Shown here one piece after another: positions 1 to 6,512 of a stretch of 6,714 bases of DNA; position 1 is the stretch's first letter, and every line of letters begins with the position of its first letter. A program made the position numbers and the translations under genes. A model generated the notes under the pieces. It did not search any database, was not told where the DNA came from, and saw only the letters and a program-made list of their open reading frames with translations. Origin of the DNA: Omnitrophica bacterium RBG_13_46_9. Its GTDB lineage: Bacteria > Omnitrophota > Gorgyraeia > JABMRN01 > RBG-13-46-9. The stretch lies in assembly GCA_001804045.1 (NCBI GenBank), contig MHFD01000056.1, positions 295-7,008 on the forward strand. The letters run 5' to 3'.

Positions 1-433
1 TGAAACGCGTTCTGGCCCAATCACAAGAGCACCCCAGTCTCTTAAGCTGGCTGATTATTGTGGAGCCATATTCCTCTTTCCATTTCCAGACTTCCTCGAT
101 GAATTTCTCTCTTCCCAGGTCCTGTCGCCTTATGCCTCTTTCCAGGAGTCTCTTTTCAACGACGTTTTGCGTAGCGATGCCGGCGTGGTCTGTCCCCGGC
201 ATCCATAAGGTCTCATAACCTTGCATCCGCTTAAATCTGATATAAATATCCTGGATGGTATTGTTTAAAGCATGGCCCATATGCAGGATACCCGTTACAT
301 TAGGCGGCGGGATTACGATAGAATAGGGTTTCTTTTTAGGGTTTACTTCGGCGTGAAAAAGATTATTATCTTCCCAGAACCTATACCATTTCTCTTCGGT
401 ATCTTTTGGGTCGTATTTGCTAGGGATGTCCAT
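1..433 (-). CDS. valS: Valyl-tRNA synthetase, N-terminal part (cut by the window edge)
   Basis: Cytoplasmic class I aminoacyl-tRNA synthetase that charges tRNA-Val with valine using ATP. Only the first 144 codons are present; the frame runs off the left edge. Seen directly: the start MDIPSKYDPKDTEEKW; the block PPPNVTGILHMGHAL at residues 42-56, in which HMGH (51-54) is the ValRS form of the class I HIGH ATP-binding signature; and MPGTDHAGIATQ after it, typical of the ValRS catalytic core. The editing domain, KMSKS loop and anticodon-binding domain lie outside the window. The ATG at 433 gives the expected N-terminus. A weak Shine-Dalgarno AGGA lies 11 nt upstream, inside one arm of an inverted repeat. 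The gene follows cimA by 68 bp with no obvious terminator, so it may be cotranscribed. No T-box leader is visible. Family assignment is firm. Confidence 0.95.
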   Translation of the reverse strand, partial: MDIPSKYDPKDTEEKWYRFWEDNNLFHAEVNPKKKPYSIVIPPPNVTGILHMGHALNNTIQDIYIRFKRMQGYETLWMPGTDHAGIATQNVVEKRLLERGIRRQDLGREKFIEEVWKWKEEYGSTIISQLKRLGCSCDWARTRF

Positions 434-437
434 AAAA

Positions 438-511
438 TTCTAAATCCTAAACACAAAATCCTTCCACCGAATGCTATCGCTTGGGCGGTAGAATTTAGCG
501 TTTAGGATTTT
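438..511. repeat. Inverted pair of degenerate 7-bp repeats between cimA and valS
   Basis: The left arm AAATCCTAAACAC (442-454) pairs with GCGTTTAGGATTT (498-510), 12 of 13 positions matching. Both arms are built from 7-bp units: TTCTAAA, TCCTAAA, CACAAAA from 438, and GAATTTA, GCGTTTA, GGATTTT from 491. The right arm contains the cimA stop codon. The left arm contains the AGGA that is the likely valS ribosome-binding site. In a cimA-valS transcript the hairpin could hide that site. No U-run follows, so it does not look like an intrinsic terminator. A mobile or expandable repeat is the alternative reading. Confidence 0.7.
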
Positions 512-2070
512 TTGCTGTCTTTCAATAATTTATACTCTACCGAATCGACCAGCGCATACCAGCTTGCTTCGATAATGTTCTCGGAAACGCCTATGGTCCA
601 CCAGGAGTCTGTCTTATCCTGGGATTGTATAAGGACCCTGACCTTGGCAGCCGTACCGGCTTTCTCGTCCAGAACCCTTACTTTAAAATCGGTGAGGTGC
701 ATTTCACTCAAAGACGGATAAAAATCCATGAGCGCTTTTCTGATCGCGTTATCTAACGCGTTCACAGGTCCGTCCCCTAGGGAGGCTGTGTGCTCCAGCT
801 TGTCATTGACTTTCAATTTTATAGTCGCCTCGGAAAGGATTTTACCTCTTGAATGTTTCTCCACGATGACCCTGAAATCCTTGAGGTCGAAAAATTTCTT
901 GATTCCCTTGGCGGCCCTCCTCATGAAAAGCTCTAAAGAGGCTTCGGCTGATTCAAAATGATATCCTTTGTGCTCCAGGTCCTGGAGCGCCTTCAAAATC
1001 TTCTTCGTCTTGGGAGCGTCTTTATCAAGGCCTAAATCGATTTCCCCGGCCTTCTTCAAAATGCTGGATTTTCCGGAAAGCTCCGAAATAAGAAGTTTCC
1101 TTCTATTGCCTACAAGCGACGGCTCAACGTGTTCGTAGGTGCGGGGGTTCTTTATTATAGCGTTTACGTGTACCCCCGCTTTATGGGCAAATGCGCTGTT
1201 TCCGACAAAAGGCTGGTTATCCGCCAATTTCATATTGCTCATATCGGCTATGAAGTGTGCCGCTTCCGTGAGTTCCTTAAGGCGCATGTCTTGAATGCAG
1301 TCAACGCCGAGTTTTAATTTAAGATTCCCTATAATAGATATCAGGTTTGCGTTCCCACACCTCTCCCCATAGCCGTTAATAGTCCCTTGAACGTGGATAC
1401 AACCCGCCTGCACCGCAGCTATGGTATTCGCCACTGCTGTGTCAGAATCGTTATGGGCATGGATCCCTAAGGGGGCCCTGACTTTTTTCCTTACGGCTTC
1501 TACGATCTCAAAAATACCGGCAGTCAGCGTCCCGCCATTTGTGTCGCACAAAACTATCCTGTCCGCGCCCCCGCTTTCAGCCGCCATGAGAGTCTTTAAA
1601 GCGTATTCCGGGTTATCCGCATATCCGTCAAAAAAGTGCTCTGCGTCAAATATCGTAAATTTGCCTTTGGACTTCAGGTATTTTACGGACTCTTCTATCA
1701 TTTTCAAATTTTCATCCAATGCCGTTCTCAGAACTGTTTCCACATGGAGATCCCAGCTCTTTCCAAAAATAGTAATGTTCTCCACGCCTGAACGCAAAAG
1801 CCCGTTTATAGTAGCGTCTTTAGAGACATCCGCATTGGCCCTTCTCGTGCTTCCAAAAGCCACTAGTTTCGAATTAATGAATTTCATTCTTTTGGCCTTT
1901 TTGAAAAAAGTTACATCCTTGGGATTCGCACCCGGCCAGCCGCCCTCTATATAGTGGATCCCCAATGTGTCAAGCTTCTCGGCGATTTTAATTTTATCTG
2001 ACACAGAAAACGAAATCCCCTGAGTCTGGGCTCCGTCTCTTAATGTAGTATCGTATAATTCAACATTCAT
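502..2070 (-). CDS. cimA: (R)-citramalate synthase
   Basis: Cytoplasmic enzyme condensing acetyl-CoA with pyruvate to (R)-citramalate, the first step of the threonine-independent route to 2-oxobutanoate and isoleucine. The 522-residue protein has the DRE-TIM metallolyase fold of the isopropylmalate synthase family. Motifs seen: DTTLRDGAQ (7-15) with the metal-binding Asp; GGWPGANPKD (43-52), characteristic of the citramalate synthase branch rather than LeuA; HAHND (204-208), the metal-binding histidines; NGYGERCGNANL (232-243); and AFAHKAGVHVNAI (293-305) in the linker subdomain. Residues about 395-517 match the C-terminal LeuA dimer/regulatory domain, where isoleucine feedback would be expected. 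The ATG at 2070 has AAGGA 9 nt upstream. lysC lies 91 bp upstream and valS 68 bp downstream. Homocitrate or isopropylmalate synthase activity is less likely given the GWPGANP block and the length. Confidence 0.93.
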   Translation of the reverse strand: MNVELYDTTLRDGAQTQGISFSVSDKIKIAEKLDTLGIHYIEGGWPGANPKDVTFFKKAKRMKFINSKLVAFGSTRRANADVSKDATINGLLRSGVENITIFGKSWDLHVETVLRTALDENLKMIEESVKYLKSKGKFTIFDAEHFFDGYADNPEYALKTLMAAESGGADRIVLCDTNGGTLTAGIFEIVEAVRKKVRAPLGIHAHNDSDTAVANTIAAVQAGCIHVQGTINGYGERCGNANLISIIGNLKLKLGVDCIQDMRLKELTEAAHFIADMSNMKLADNQPFVGNSAFAHKAGVHVNAIIKNPRTYEHVEPSLVGNRRKLLISELSGKSSILKKAGEIDLGLDKDAPKTKKILKALQDLEHKGYHFESAEASLELFMRRAAKGIKKFFDLKDFRVIVEKHSRGKILSEATIKLKVNDKLEHTASLGDGPVNALDNAIRKALMDFYPSLSEMHLTDFKVRVLDEKAGTAAKVRVLIQSQDKTDSWWTIGVSENIIEASWYALVDSVEYKLLKDSKKS

Positions 2071-2090
2071 TTTTGCTTGTCCTTCTTGAC

Positions 2091-2144
2091 TTAACGCAGC
2101 TTCCCCGCAGATTCCCGGTATTTGCGGCTATCTGCAATTGTCAT
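2091..2144 (-). CDS. Possible 17-residue small ORF between lysC and cimA
   Basis: The lysC-cimA spacer contains ATG at 2144 followed by 17 codons (MTIADSRKYRESAGKLR) and TAA at 2091-2093. A strong Shine-Dalgarno, AGAGGA at 2152-2157, lies 7 nt before the ATG and just after the lysC stop. The stop is 20 nt before the cimA ATG. The peptide has one Ile and one Leu and no run of Ile, Val, Leu or Thr codons, so it does not look like a classical attenuator leader. It may couple translation of lysC to cimA, encode a tiny protein, or be chance. No similarity is recognised. Confidence 0.35.
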   Translation of the reverse strand: MTIADSRKYRESAGKLR

Positions 2145-2161
2145 TCGGTTTTCCTCTACTT

Positions 2162-2641
2162 CTACTTCCGCCCCAAACCAAACGTCTGATGCAAAACCTT
2201 CATCGCTTTTTCGCCTTTTCCCTTTCTCACAATACAGGATATCTTTATCTCGCTTGTGGAGATCATTTCGATATTTATATTTTTTGAAGCCAAAGACTTG
2301 AACATCTTGGCAGCGATGCCTGAATGGCTGCGCATGCCTATTCCTACCACGGATACCTTTGCGATATCCTTATCAAAGATCACCCCTTTTGCCCCTATAT
2401 TCTTGACAACGTCCTTCATTAATCTTAAAGTCTTAGTTAGATCATTCGCCATTACTGTAAAAGAAACATCGGTGTAACCAGTACGTGAAATATTTTGAAT
2501 GATCATATCTATATTGATATCTCCTTTAGCGATAGTGCCGAAAATACGCGCAGCGGCACCGGGTCTATCGGGGACATCGCACACGGTCACCTTGGCTTCA
2601 TCTTTATTCAAAGTAACGCCGCTAACAAGCACCTCTTCCAT
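2162..2641 (-). CDS. Probable internally started beta subunit of aspartate kinase (ACT domains only)
   Basis: The in-frame ATG at 2641 is codon 249 of lysC. It is preceded by a perfect AAGGAGG at optimal spacing, stronger than the sites of most genes in this window. Translation from here gives 159 residues beginning MEEVLVSGVTLNKDE and containing only the two ACT domains. In Bacillus subtilis aspartokinase II and in Corynebacterium glutamicum LysC, an in-frame internal start at about residue 246-250 yields the beta subunit of an alpha2-beta2 enzyme. The position here is almost identical. The sequence evidence is direct; that the product is made is inference. Confidence 0.65.
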   Translation of the reverse strand: MEEVLVSGVTLNKDEAKVTVCDVPDRPGAAARIFGTIAKGDINIDMIIQNISRTGYTDVSFTVMANDLTKTLRLMKDVVKNIGAKGVIFDKDIAKVSVVGIGMRSHSGIAAKMFKSLASKNINIEMISTSEIKISCIVRKGKGEKAMKVLHQTFGLGRK

Positions 2642-3385
2642 CGCGCTAACCTCCTTAGTTATAAATGTACCCCTTCTCTTGGAGAAACTGCTTCTCACGT
2701 GCAAAGGAACGCTAAACTTGCTGGCCACTTCGACGCTTCTTGCCTGAAGCACCTGAGCGCCCAAAGAGGCGAGTTCCAGCATCTCTTCATAGCTTATTCT
2801 ATCGAGTTTTTTCGCGTCTTTGACTATTCTGGGGTCCGCAGTATATACGCCATCCACATCTGTATATATTTCGCAAACCTCGGCTTCCAGTACTTTGGCC
2901 AGCGCAACAGCGGTCATATCCGATCCGCCGCGCCCCAAAGTGGTGATCTCCTGATCAATGTTTACTCCCTGGAATCCGGCAACGATAACAATCTTTCCTT
3001 TTCCTAGCTCCTGGCGGATCCTTCTAGCGTTGACATCTATAATCCTCGCTTTAGTGTGTGAGCTATCTGTTATTATACCGACCTGTGCGCCTGTAAAAGA
3101 AATGGCCTCGCTGCCTAATTTATGCACAGCCATCGCCAATAACGCCACGGAGACCTGCTCGCCCGTAGAAATAAGCATGTCGAGCTCTCTTTCGGAAGGC
3201 GTCCTTGTTATTTTCGAGGCAAGGCTGATCAGATCGTCAGTGGTATCTCCGAGAGCGCTTACGACAACAACGACATCGTGGCCTTTATTTTTATAGGAAA
3301 TGATCCTTTTGGCGACATTAATGATCTTTTCGATATTGCCTACGCTTGTCCCGCCATATTTTTGAACGATTAACTTCTTTAACAT
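2162..3385 (-). CDS. lysC: Aspartate kinase (ACT-regulated, LysC type)
   Basis: Cytoplasmic kinase phosphorylating L-aspartate with ATP to aspartyl phosphate, the committed step to lysine, threonine and methionine. The 407-residue length matches monofunctional aspartokinases of the Bacillus aspartokinase II and Corynebacterium type. The amino acid kinase domain fills about residues 3-235: KYGGTS (9-14), STGEQ (73-77), TTLGRGGSDMTA (148-159) and TDVDGVYTADPR (175-186) are all present. Two ACT domains follow: about 265-340, including VPDRPGAAARIF, and about 341-405, including GIGMRSHSGIAAKMF. These bind lysine and/or threonine in relatives. The ATG at 3385 has GGAG 8 nt upstream. No homoserine dehydrogenase domain is fused. 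An internal strong start at Met249 suggests a second product. cstA ends 73 bp upstream; cimA follows after 91 bp. Confidence 0.96.
   Translation of the reverse strand: MLKKLIVQKYGGTSVGNIEKIINVAKRIISYKNKGHDVVVVVSALGDTTDDLISLASKITRTPSERELDMLISTGEQVSVALLAMAVHKLGSEAISFTGAQVGIITDSSHTKARIIDVNARRIRQELGKGKIVIVAGFQGVNIDQEITTLGRGGSDMTAVALAKVLEAEVCEIYTDVDGVYTADPRIVKDAKKLDRISYEEMLELASLGAQVLQARSVEVASKFSVPLHVRSSFSKRRGTFITKEVSAMEEVLVSGVTLNKDEAKVTVCDVPDRPGAAARIFGTIAKGDINIDMIIQNISRTGYTDVSFTVMANDLTKTLRLMKDVVKNIGAKGVIFDKDIAKVSVVGIGMRSHSGIAAKMFKSLASKNINIEMISTSEIKISCIVRKGKGEKAMKVLHQTFGLGRK
2650..2656 (-). promoter_or_regulatory. Internal Shine-Dalgarno inside lysC
   Basis: On the minus strand this is AAGGAGG, the full anti-16S consensus, separated by 8 nt (TTAGCGCG) from the in-frame ATG at 2641. 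It lies in codons for the linker between the kinase and ACT domains, where it does not disrupt conserved residues. It probably drives translation of the separate beta subunit. Confidence 0.7.
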
Positions 3386-3458
3386 TGTTTACACTCCATG
3401 CTTATTCCAAAAGTAGACTAATACCCGAACCCACGCTCTATCAGCGGCTGTCGGCTCA

Positions 3459-5084
3459 TCAAAGCTTCTTACCGAATATATTCTTCCTTGTCCTGAATAT
3501 CCTCCTTATAGCTAACAATGCCTCAAATAGAATGAACCCAGCCAAACATAAAAGCACAGAAGTAATGACAAGCAACACTTTATCCTGCGTTTTGATGTAT
3601 TCCAAAATCTTTAAAATGAGCGCGCCTGTAGCCGTGGCCAGCATGAAAATCATCGGAATCAGCGTATAAAGAACGGGTTTTCTCTTAGACAGAAACCAGC
3701 TTGTTATGACAATCAATGTCAAAGCGGCGATAAGCTGATTGGCGGAACCGAAAATAGGCCAGATCTCGTTCCACTCTCCGCTCAATCCCAACCATCCGGC
3801 CAGCGCTATGACGATTATCGTTGCGCCGAATCTGTTTTTTATCCTGAACAGCTCTTGAGTCAGATATCTGCCGATTCTCGCCGCGGTATCCAATGTAGTC
3901 AGTATAAATCCATTGAGTATCATGATCGCGAATATACCGCCAAATGTCCCAAGGAAGCTTTTTGTGACTTCATTATATCCGATTCCGAAAGCGCCTACCG
4001 GGCCGGCGCCTCTCTGGACTACCTCCTGCAGAAGGTTCTTATCATTGAATGCTGCGGCAACAACCATTAAGGCCATAACAGCCAAAATGCCCTCTGCCAA
4101 CATTGCCCCATACCCTATTTTTCTTGCGTCTTTTTCGTTTGTAATCTGTTTGGAAGTTGTTCCGCTTGCCACTACCGAATGGAATCCGCTTACGGCGCCG
4201 CAGGCTACCGTAACAAAAAGGATAGGCCAGAGCTGAAGATTGCAGGTACCTCTCCAACCCAGAAACGCCGGAAAATCCAAAGTTGGACGTGTTAAAAAGA
4301 TACCTACGTAACCGAATATTATGCCAAAAAGCAAAAGATAGCTTGACAGGTAATCTCTGGGTTGCAGGAGAATATTTACCGGTGTAATGCTTGCCAGAAA
4401 CGCGTAAGCAAGAAGAACTATACTCCATATATTCAAAGCCTCCTCACCCAGGACAATGGGGTAATACCTGCCTAAAATCATAGACCCGCCAAGGAGTAAT
4501 AGTCCCAAAACAGTGACTGTCGGCTGGTGTAATTTCAGATTGTACAAAAGAAATCCGACCAGAAGAGCTATGGGGATCAGGGCCAGAGAGGGTATCACTA
4601 TTTCCGGCTTTACAATAAATGTCTTCGCGCATAAATGCACAAAAACTGAGATTATCAGTATAAGAGTAAGCCATAAAAATATAAGGAACACTATTTTCGC
4701 ATTTTTTGAAATCGTATCTTTTGCGATATCGGCTATTGAAGTGCCTTTATGCCTAACAGATATGATAAGCGAGCAGTAGTCATGAATTCCGCCTATAAAA
4801 ACAGTGCCCAGCACAATCCACAATAAGGTCGGCGCCCAGCCCCAAACGGAAACAGCCAGTATCGGGCCTATGATAGGTGCGGCTCCCGCTATAGAGGCAA
4901 AATGATGCCCGAACAGAATAGACCAGTGTTTCGCCGGTACGTAATCCACGCCGTCATATTTTCTGTAAGCGGGGGTCTTCCTTTTGGGGTCTATCCTGAG
5001 GATATTGGCTATTTTTTTGCTATAGATTACGTACCCAAATAGAAATAATACGCCGCTTATTGCGATTATTATTACAGAGCTCAT
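3459..5084 (-). CDS. cstA: CstA-family carbon starvation / peptide or pyruvate transporter
   Basis: Multi-pass inner-membrane protein of 541 residues. The family (E. coli CstA and BtsT) takes up peptides or pyruvate with a cation. The first hydrophobic segment, 3-20, is followed by the signature LFGHHFASIAGAAPIIGP at 57-74. Other family blocks are GGIHDYCSLIISVRHKG (98-114), SGFHSVVASGTTSKQI (299-314), NEKDARKIGYGAMLAEG (316-332), LTTLDTAARIGRY (395-407) and WPIFGSANQLIAALTL (442-457). I count well over ten hydrophobic spans. It is shorter than the roughly 700-residue E. coli protein, which is common in other phyla. The ATG at 5084 lies 3 nt after the stop of the upstream mutase-like gene, with only a weak AGG nearby, so translational coupling is likely. 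The substrate is unknown. Its place beside pyruvate-using cimA fits pyruvate supply, but that is inference. Confidence 0.9.
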   Translation of the reverse strand: MSSVIIIAISGVLFLFGYVIYSKKIANILRIDPKRKTPAYRKYDGVDYVPAKHWSILFGHHFASIAGAAPIIGPILAVSVWGWAPTLLWIVLGTVFIGGIHDYCSLIISVRHKGTSIADIAKDTISKNAKIVFLIFLWLTLILIISVFVHLCAKTFIVKPEIVIPSLALIPIALLVGFLLYNLKLHQPTVTVLGLLLLGGSMILGRYYPIVLGEEALNIWSIVLLAYAFLASITPVNILLQPRDYLSSYLLLFGIIFGYVGIFLTRPTLDFPAFLGWRGTCNLQLWPILFVTVACGAVSGFHSVVASGTTSKQITNEKDARKIGYGAMLAEGILAVMALMVVAAAFNDKNLLQEVVQRGAGPVGAFGIGYNEVTKSFLGTFGGIFAIMILNGFILTTLDTAARIGRYLTQELFRIKNRFGATIIVIALAGWLGLSGEWNEIWPIFGSANQLIAALTLIVITSWFLSKRKPVLYTLIPMIFMLATATGALILKILEYIKTQDKVLLVITSVLLCLAGFILFEALLAIRRIFRTRKNIFGKKL

Positions 5085-5087
5085 AGC

Positions 5088-6299
5088 CTATATTCTACCC
5101 CTGATAAGATACTCCATCAAAAGATGGCCTTGTCCAATGACAAATTTGCTTGCCTTAGCCGCTGTCTCCGTAAAAATACAGGCGCTGTCGGGCTCAACGC
5201 CTTCCCCGCAGATCACAAAAGGTATAGGGTCTGCGGTATGAGTCCTGCAGGATATCGGAGTGGCATGGTCAGGCAAAAGCATTATCCTAAAACCGCCCCT
5301 ACCCTTAAACTCTTCCCAGATTGTCCCGACTACAAATTTATCAAAATTCTCTATAGCTGTTATCTTCGCTCTGATATCGGCATTATGTCCCGCCTCATCC
5401 GCAGCCTCCACGTGAACAAATACAAAATCTTTGTTTTCTAAGGACTTAAGGGCGTATTCTCCTTTTCCCTTAAAATTTGTATCGTAATATCCTGTAGCGC
5501 CCGGAACATCTATTACATCCAGCCCTATTATCTTGCCTATGCCTTTAATCAAGTCAACCGCCGAAATAATAGAACCTGAAATACCGTAAAGGTCTTTAAA
5601 AGAAGGGATTGTCGGCATTACCCCCTGGCCCCATAGCCAGATCATGTTCGCCGGGTTTTCTCCAAGGTCGATCCTGACTTTGTTAATATCGTTACTCCCG
5701 AGAATCCCTTTTGACTTATCCATAAGTGCTATCAAGGCTTCCTCGCCCTCCCCTTGGGGCAGATTCTTTGATATGCTCTTACCTATGATATCATGGGGAG
5801 GCATGCATTTTATTTTAGAAAACTTAAGAGCCTCTTCCGGCGAAACGGTCTTTAAAACCATGAGATGTCTATAGCTTACTCCCGGGTAGAACTTTATTCT
5901 GTCGTTGCCGAGAACGCTGTCAACATGTTCTATCAGGACCTTCGCCTCTTTAGTGTTTATATGACCTGCGCTGTAGTCAATCATCTTGTCATCTGCCTGG
6001 GTTATCAAATTACATCTGAAGGCGACATCATTTTTGCCCAAGTCCACTCCGATGTTTACCGCTTCCAGCGGGCCTCTTCCGGAGTAGTATTTTTTAGGGT
6101 CATACCCCAATATAGACAGGTTTGCCACATCGCTGGCTGCGGTCATGCCTTTAGGTATAGTCGTAGCGACACCTAGCCTCCCTCTTTTGGTTATCTCATC
6201 CATATATTGCCTTTCGGCAACTTCCAATGTGGTGCGACCGTTCAACTCATCGAGCGGCCTACCGCTCATACCGTCTCCGACTAGTACTATGTATTTCAT
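5088..6299 (-). CDS. Cofactor-independent phosphoglycerate mutase family protein (ApgM-like; possible homoserine kinase)
   Basis: Cytoplasmic metalloenzyme of the alkaline phosphatase superfamily, 403 residues from the ATG at 6299. Seen: metal-binding VGDGM (7-11, Asp9), ASDVANLSILGYDP with candidate nucleophile Ser56, PPHDIIGK (167-174), IWLWGQG (220-226), VPGATGYYDTN (265-275), DEAGHNAD (301-308), LPDHATP (342-348) and His354. The metal-ligand set appears complete. The general family interconverts 3- and 2-phosphoglycerate. A bacterial subfamily of this length, described in TIGRFAMs as a proposed homoserine kinase, clusters with threonine genes in genomes lacking ThrB; the neighbour lysC supports that reading. 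An in-frame GTG at 6311 would add four residues, but it overlaps the Shine-Dalgarno, and the family starts MKYIVLVGDGM. The gene is first in the visible operon, with cstA 3 bp downstream. Fold assignment is firm; which reaction is open. Confidence 0.88.
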   Translation of the reverse strand: MKYIVLVGDGMSGRPLDELNGRTTLEVAERQYMDEITKRGRLGVATTIPKGMTAASDVANLSILGYDPKKYYSGRGPLEAVNIGVDLGKNDVAFRCNLITQADDKMIDYSAGHINTKEAKVLIEHVDSVLGNDRIKFYPGVSYRHLMVLKTVSPEEALKFSKIKCMPPHDIIGKSISKNLPQGEGEEALIALMDKSKGILGSNDINKVRIDLGENPANMIWLWGQGVMPTIPSFKDLYGISGSIISAVDLIKGIGKIIGLDVIDVPGATGYYDTNFKGKGEYALKSLENKDFVFVHVEAADEAGHNADIRAKITAIENFDKFVVGTIWEEFKGRGGFRIMLLPDHATPISCRTHTADPIPFVICGEGVEPDSACIFTETAAKASKFVIGQGHLLMEYLIRGRI

Positions 6300-6305
6300 G
6301 TCTCT

Positions 6306-6309
6306 CTCC
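6306..6309 (-). promoter_or_regulatory. Shine-Dalgarno deciding the start of the ApgM-like gene
   Basis: GGAG on the minus strand lies 6 nt before the ATG at 6299. It overlaps the alternative GTG codon at 6309-6311, which therefore lacks room for its own site. This favours the 403-residue product over the 407-residue one. Confidence 0.65.
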
Positions 6310-6323
6310 ACTGAAATAAGTTT

Positions 6324-6401
6324 AGCGTCTAGCGTCTAGAAACTGAATTTTCAAAACCAATGTCCAGGCTTTTAATCACTAACCGCTAGACGCTATACGC
6401 T
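6324..6401. repeat. 16-bp inverted repeat of 7-bp units upstream of the ApgM-like gene
   Basis: AGCGTCTAGCGTCTAG (6324-6339) and CTAGACGCTATACGCT (6386-6401) are reverse complements at 15 of 16 positions, with 46 bp between. Each arm is a short tandem of 7-bp units: GCGTCTA twice from 6325, and GCTAGAC, GCTATAC from 6385. The unit is closely related to GCGTTTA in the cimA-valS spacer. It lies 25 bp upstream of the ATG, in the likely 5' leader or promoter area, so it could form a leader hairpin or be an operator-like site. An inserted repeat family is the other option. Confidence 0.7.
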
Positions 6402-6408
6402 GGAATTG

Positions 6409-6457
6409 GTCGGAGGCGCAAAAAGGGAATTCCGCACTTTTTGCGCCGTAGACCGAC
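6409..6457. repeat. Perfect 11-bp hairpin with an outer 5-bp stem
   Basis: GGCGCAAAAAG (6415-6425) pairs perfectly with CTTTTTGCGCC (6437-6447) around an 11-nt loop containing the palindrome GGAATTCC. An outer GTCGG/CCGAC pair (6409-6413 and 6453-6457) extends it past an asymmetric bulge. CGCACTTTTT in the loop and right arm (6433-6442) recurs at 6457-6466. No U-run follows on the minus strand, so a simple terminator for leftward transcription is unlikely. Confidence 0.6.
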
Positions 6458-6512
6458 GCACTTTTTTCTGCGCAGGCCAAATCAGTACATCCGCTAATGG
6501 GAAAAAGATAAA

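Noticed and set aside
434..501. T-box leader for valS, suggested by GGTGG in the spacer
   Set aside because: The spacer is only 68 bp, lacks the extended AGGGTGGNACCGCG box, the specifier stem and a terminator.
272..505. Plus-strand open frame of 77 codons opposite valS
   Set aside because: It lies over the HMGH and GTDHAGIATQ blocks of valS on the other strand and continues into the inverted repeat.
1421..1954. Plus-strand open frame of 177 codons inside cimA
   Set aside because: It is antisense to the conserved citramalate synthase core, has no recognisable motifs, and its composition is what the complement of that gene would give.
2495..3007. Plus-strand open frame of 170 codons inside lysC
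   Set aside because: It is antisense to the aspartate kinase catalytic motifs and shows no domain or plausible start context of its own.
3386..3458. tRNA-like or leader element in the cstA-lysC spacer, suggested by GGGTTCGGGT
   Set aside because: At 73 bp the spacer shows no cloverleaf arms or acceptor stem; the T-loop-like string stands alone.
4042..4428. Minus-strand open frame of 128 codons in another frame of cstA
   Set aside because: It overlaps family-typical transporter sequence in the true frame; its Arg/Ser-rich translation looks like an out-of-frame reading.
6340..6385. Sigma-70 promoter upstream of the ApgM-like gene
   Set aside because: TGGACA and TTGAAA could serve as -35 boxes, but no good TATAAT-like box lies 16-18 bp downstream, so no call is made.
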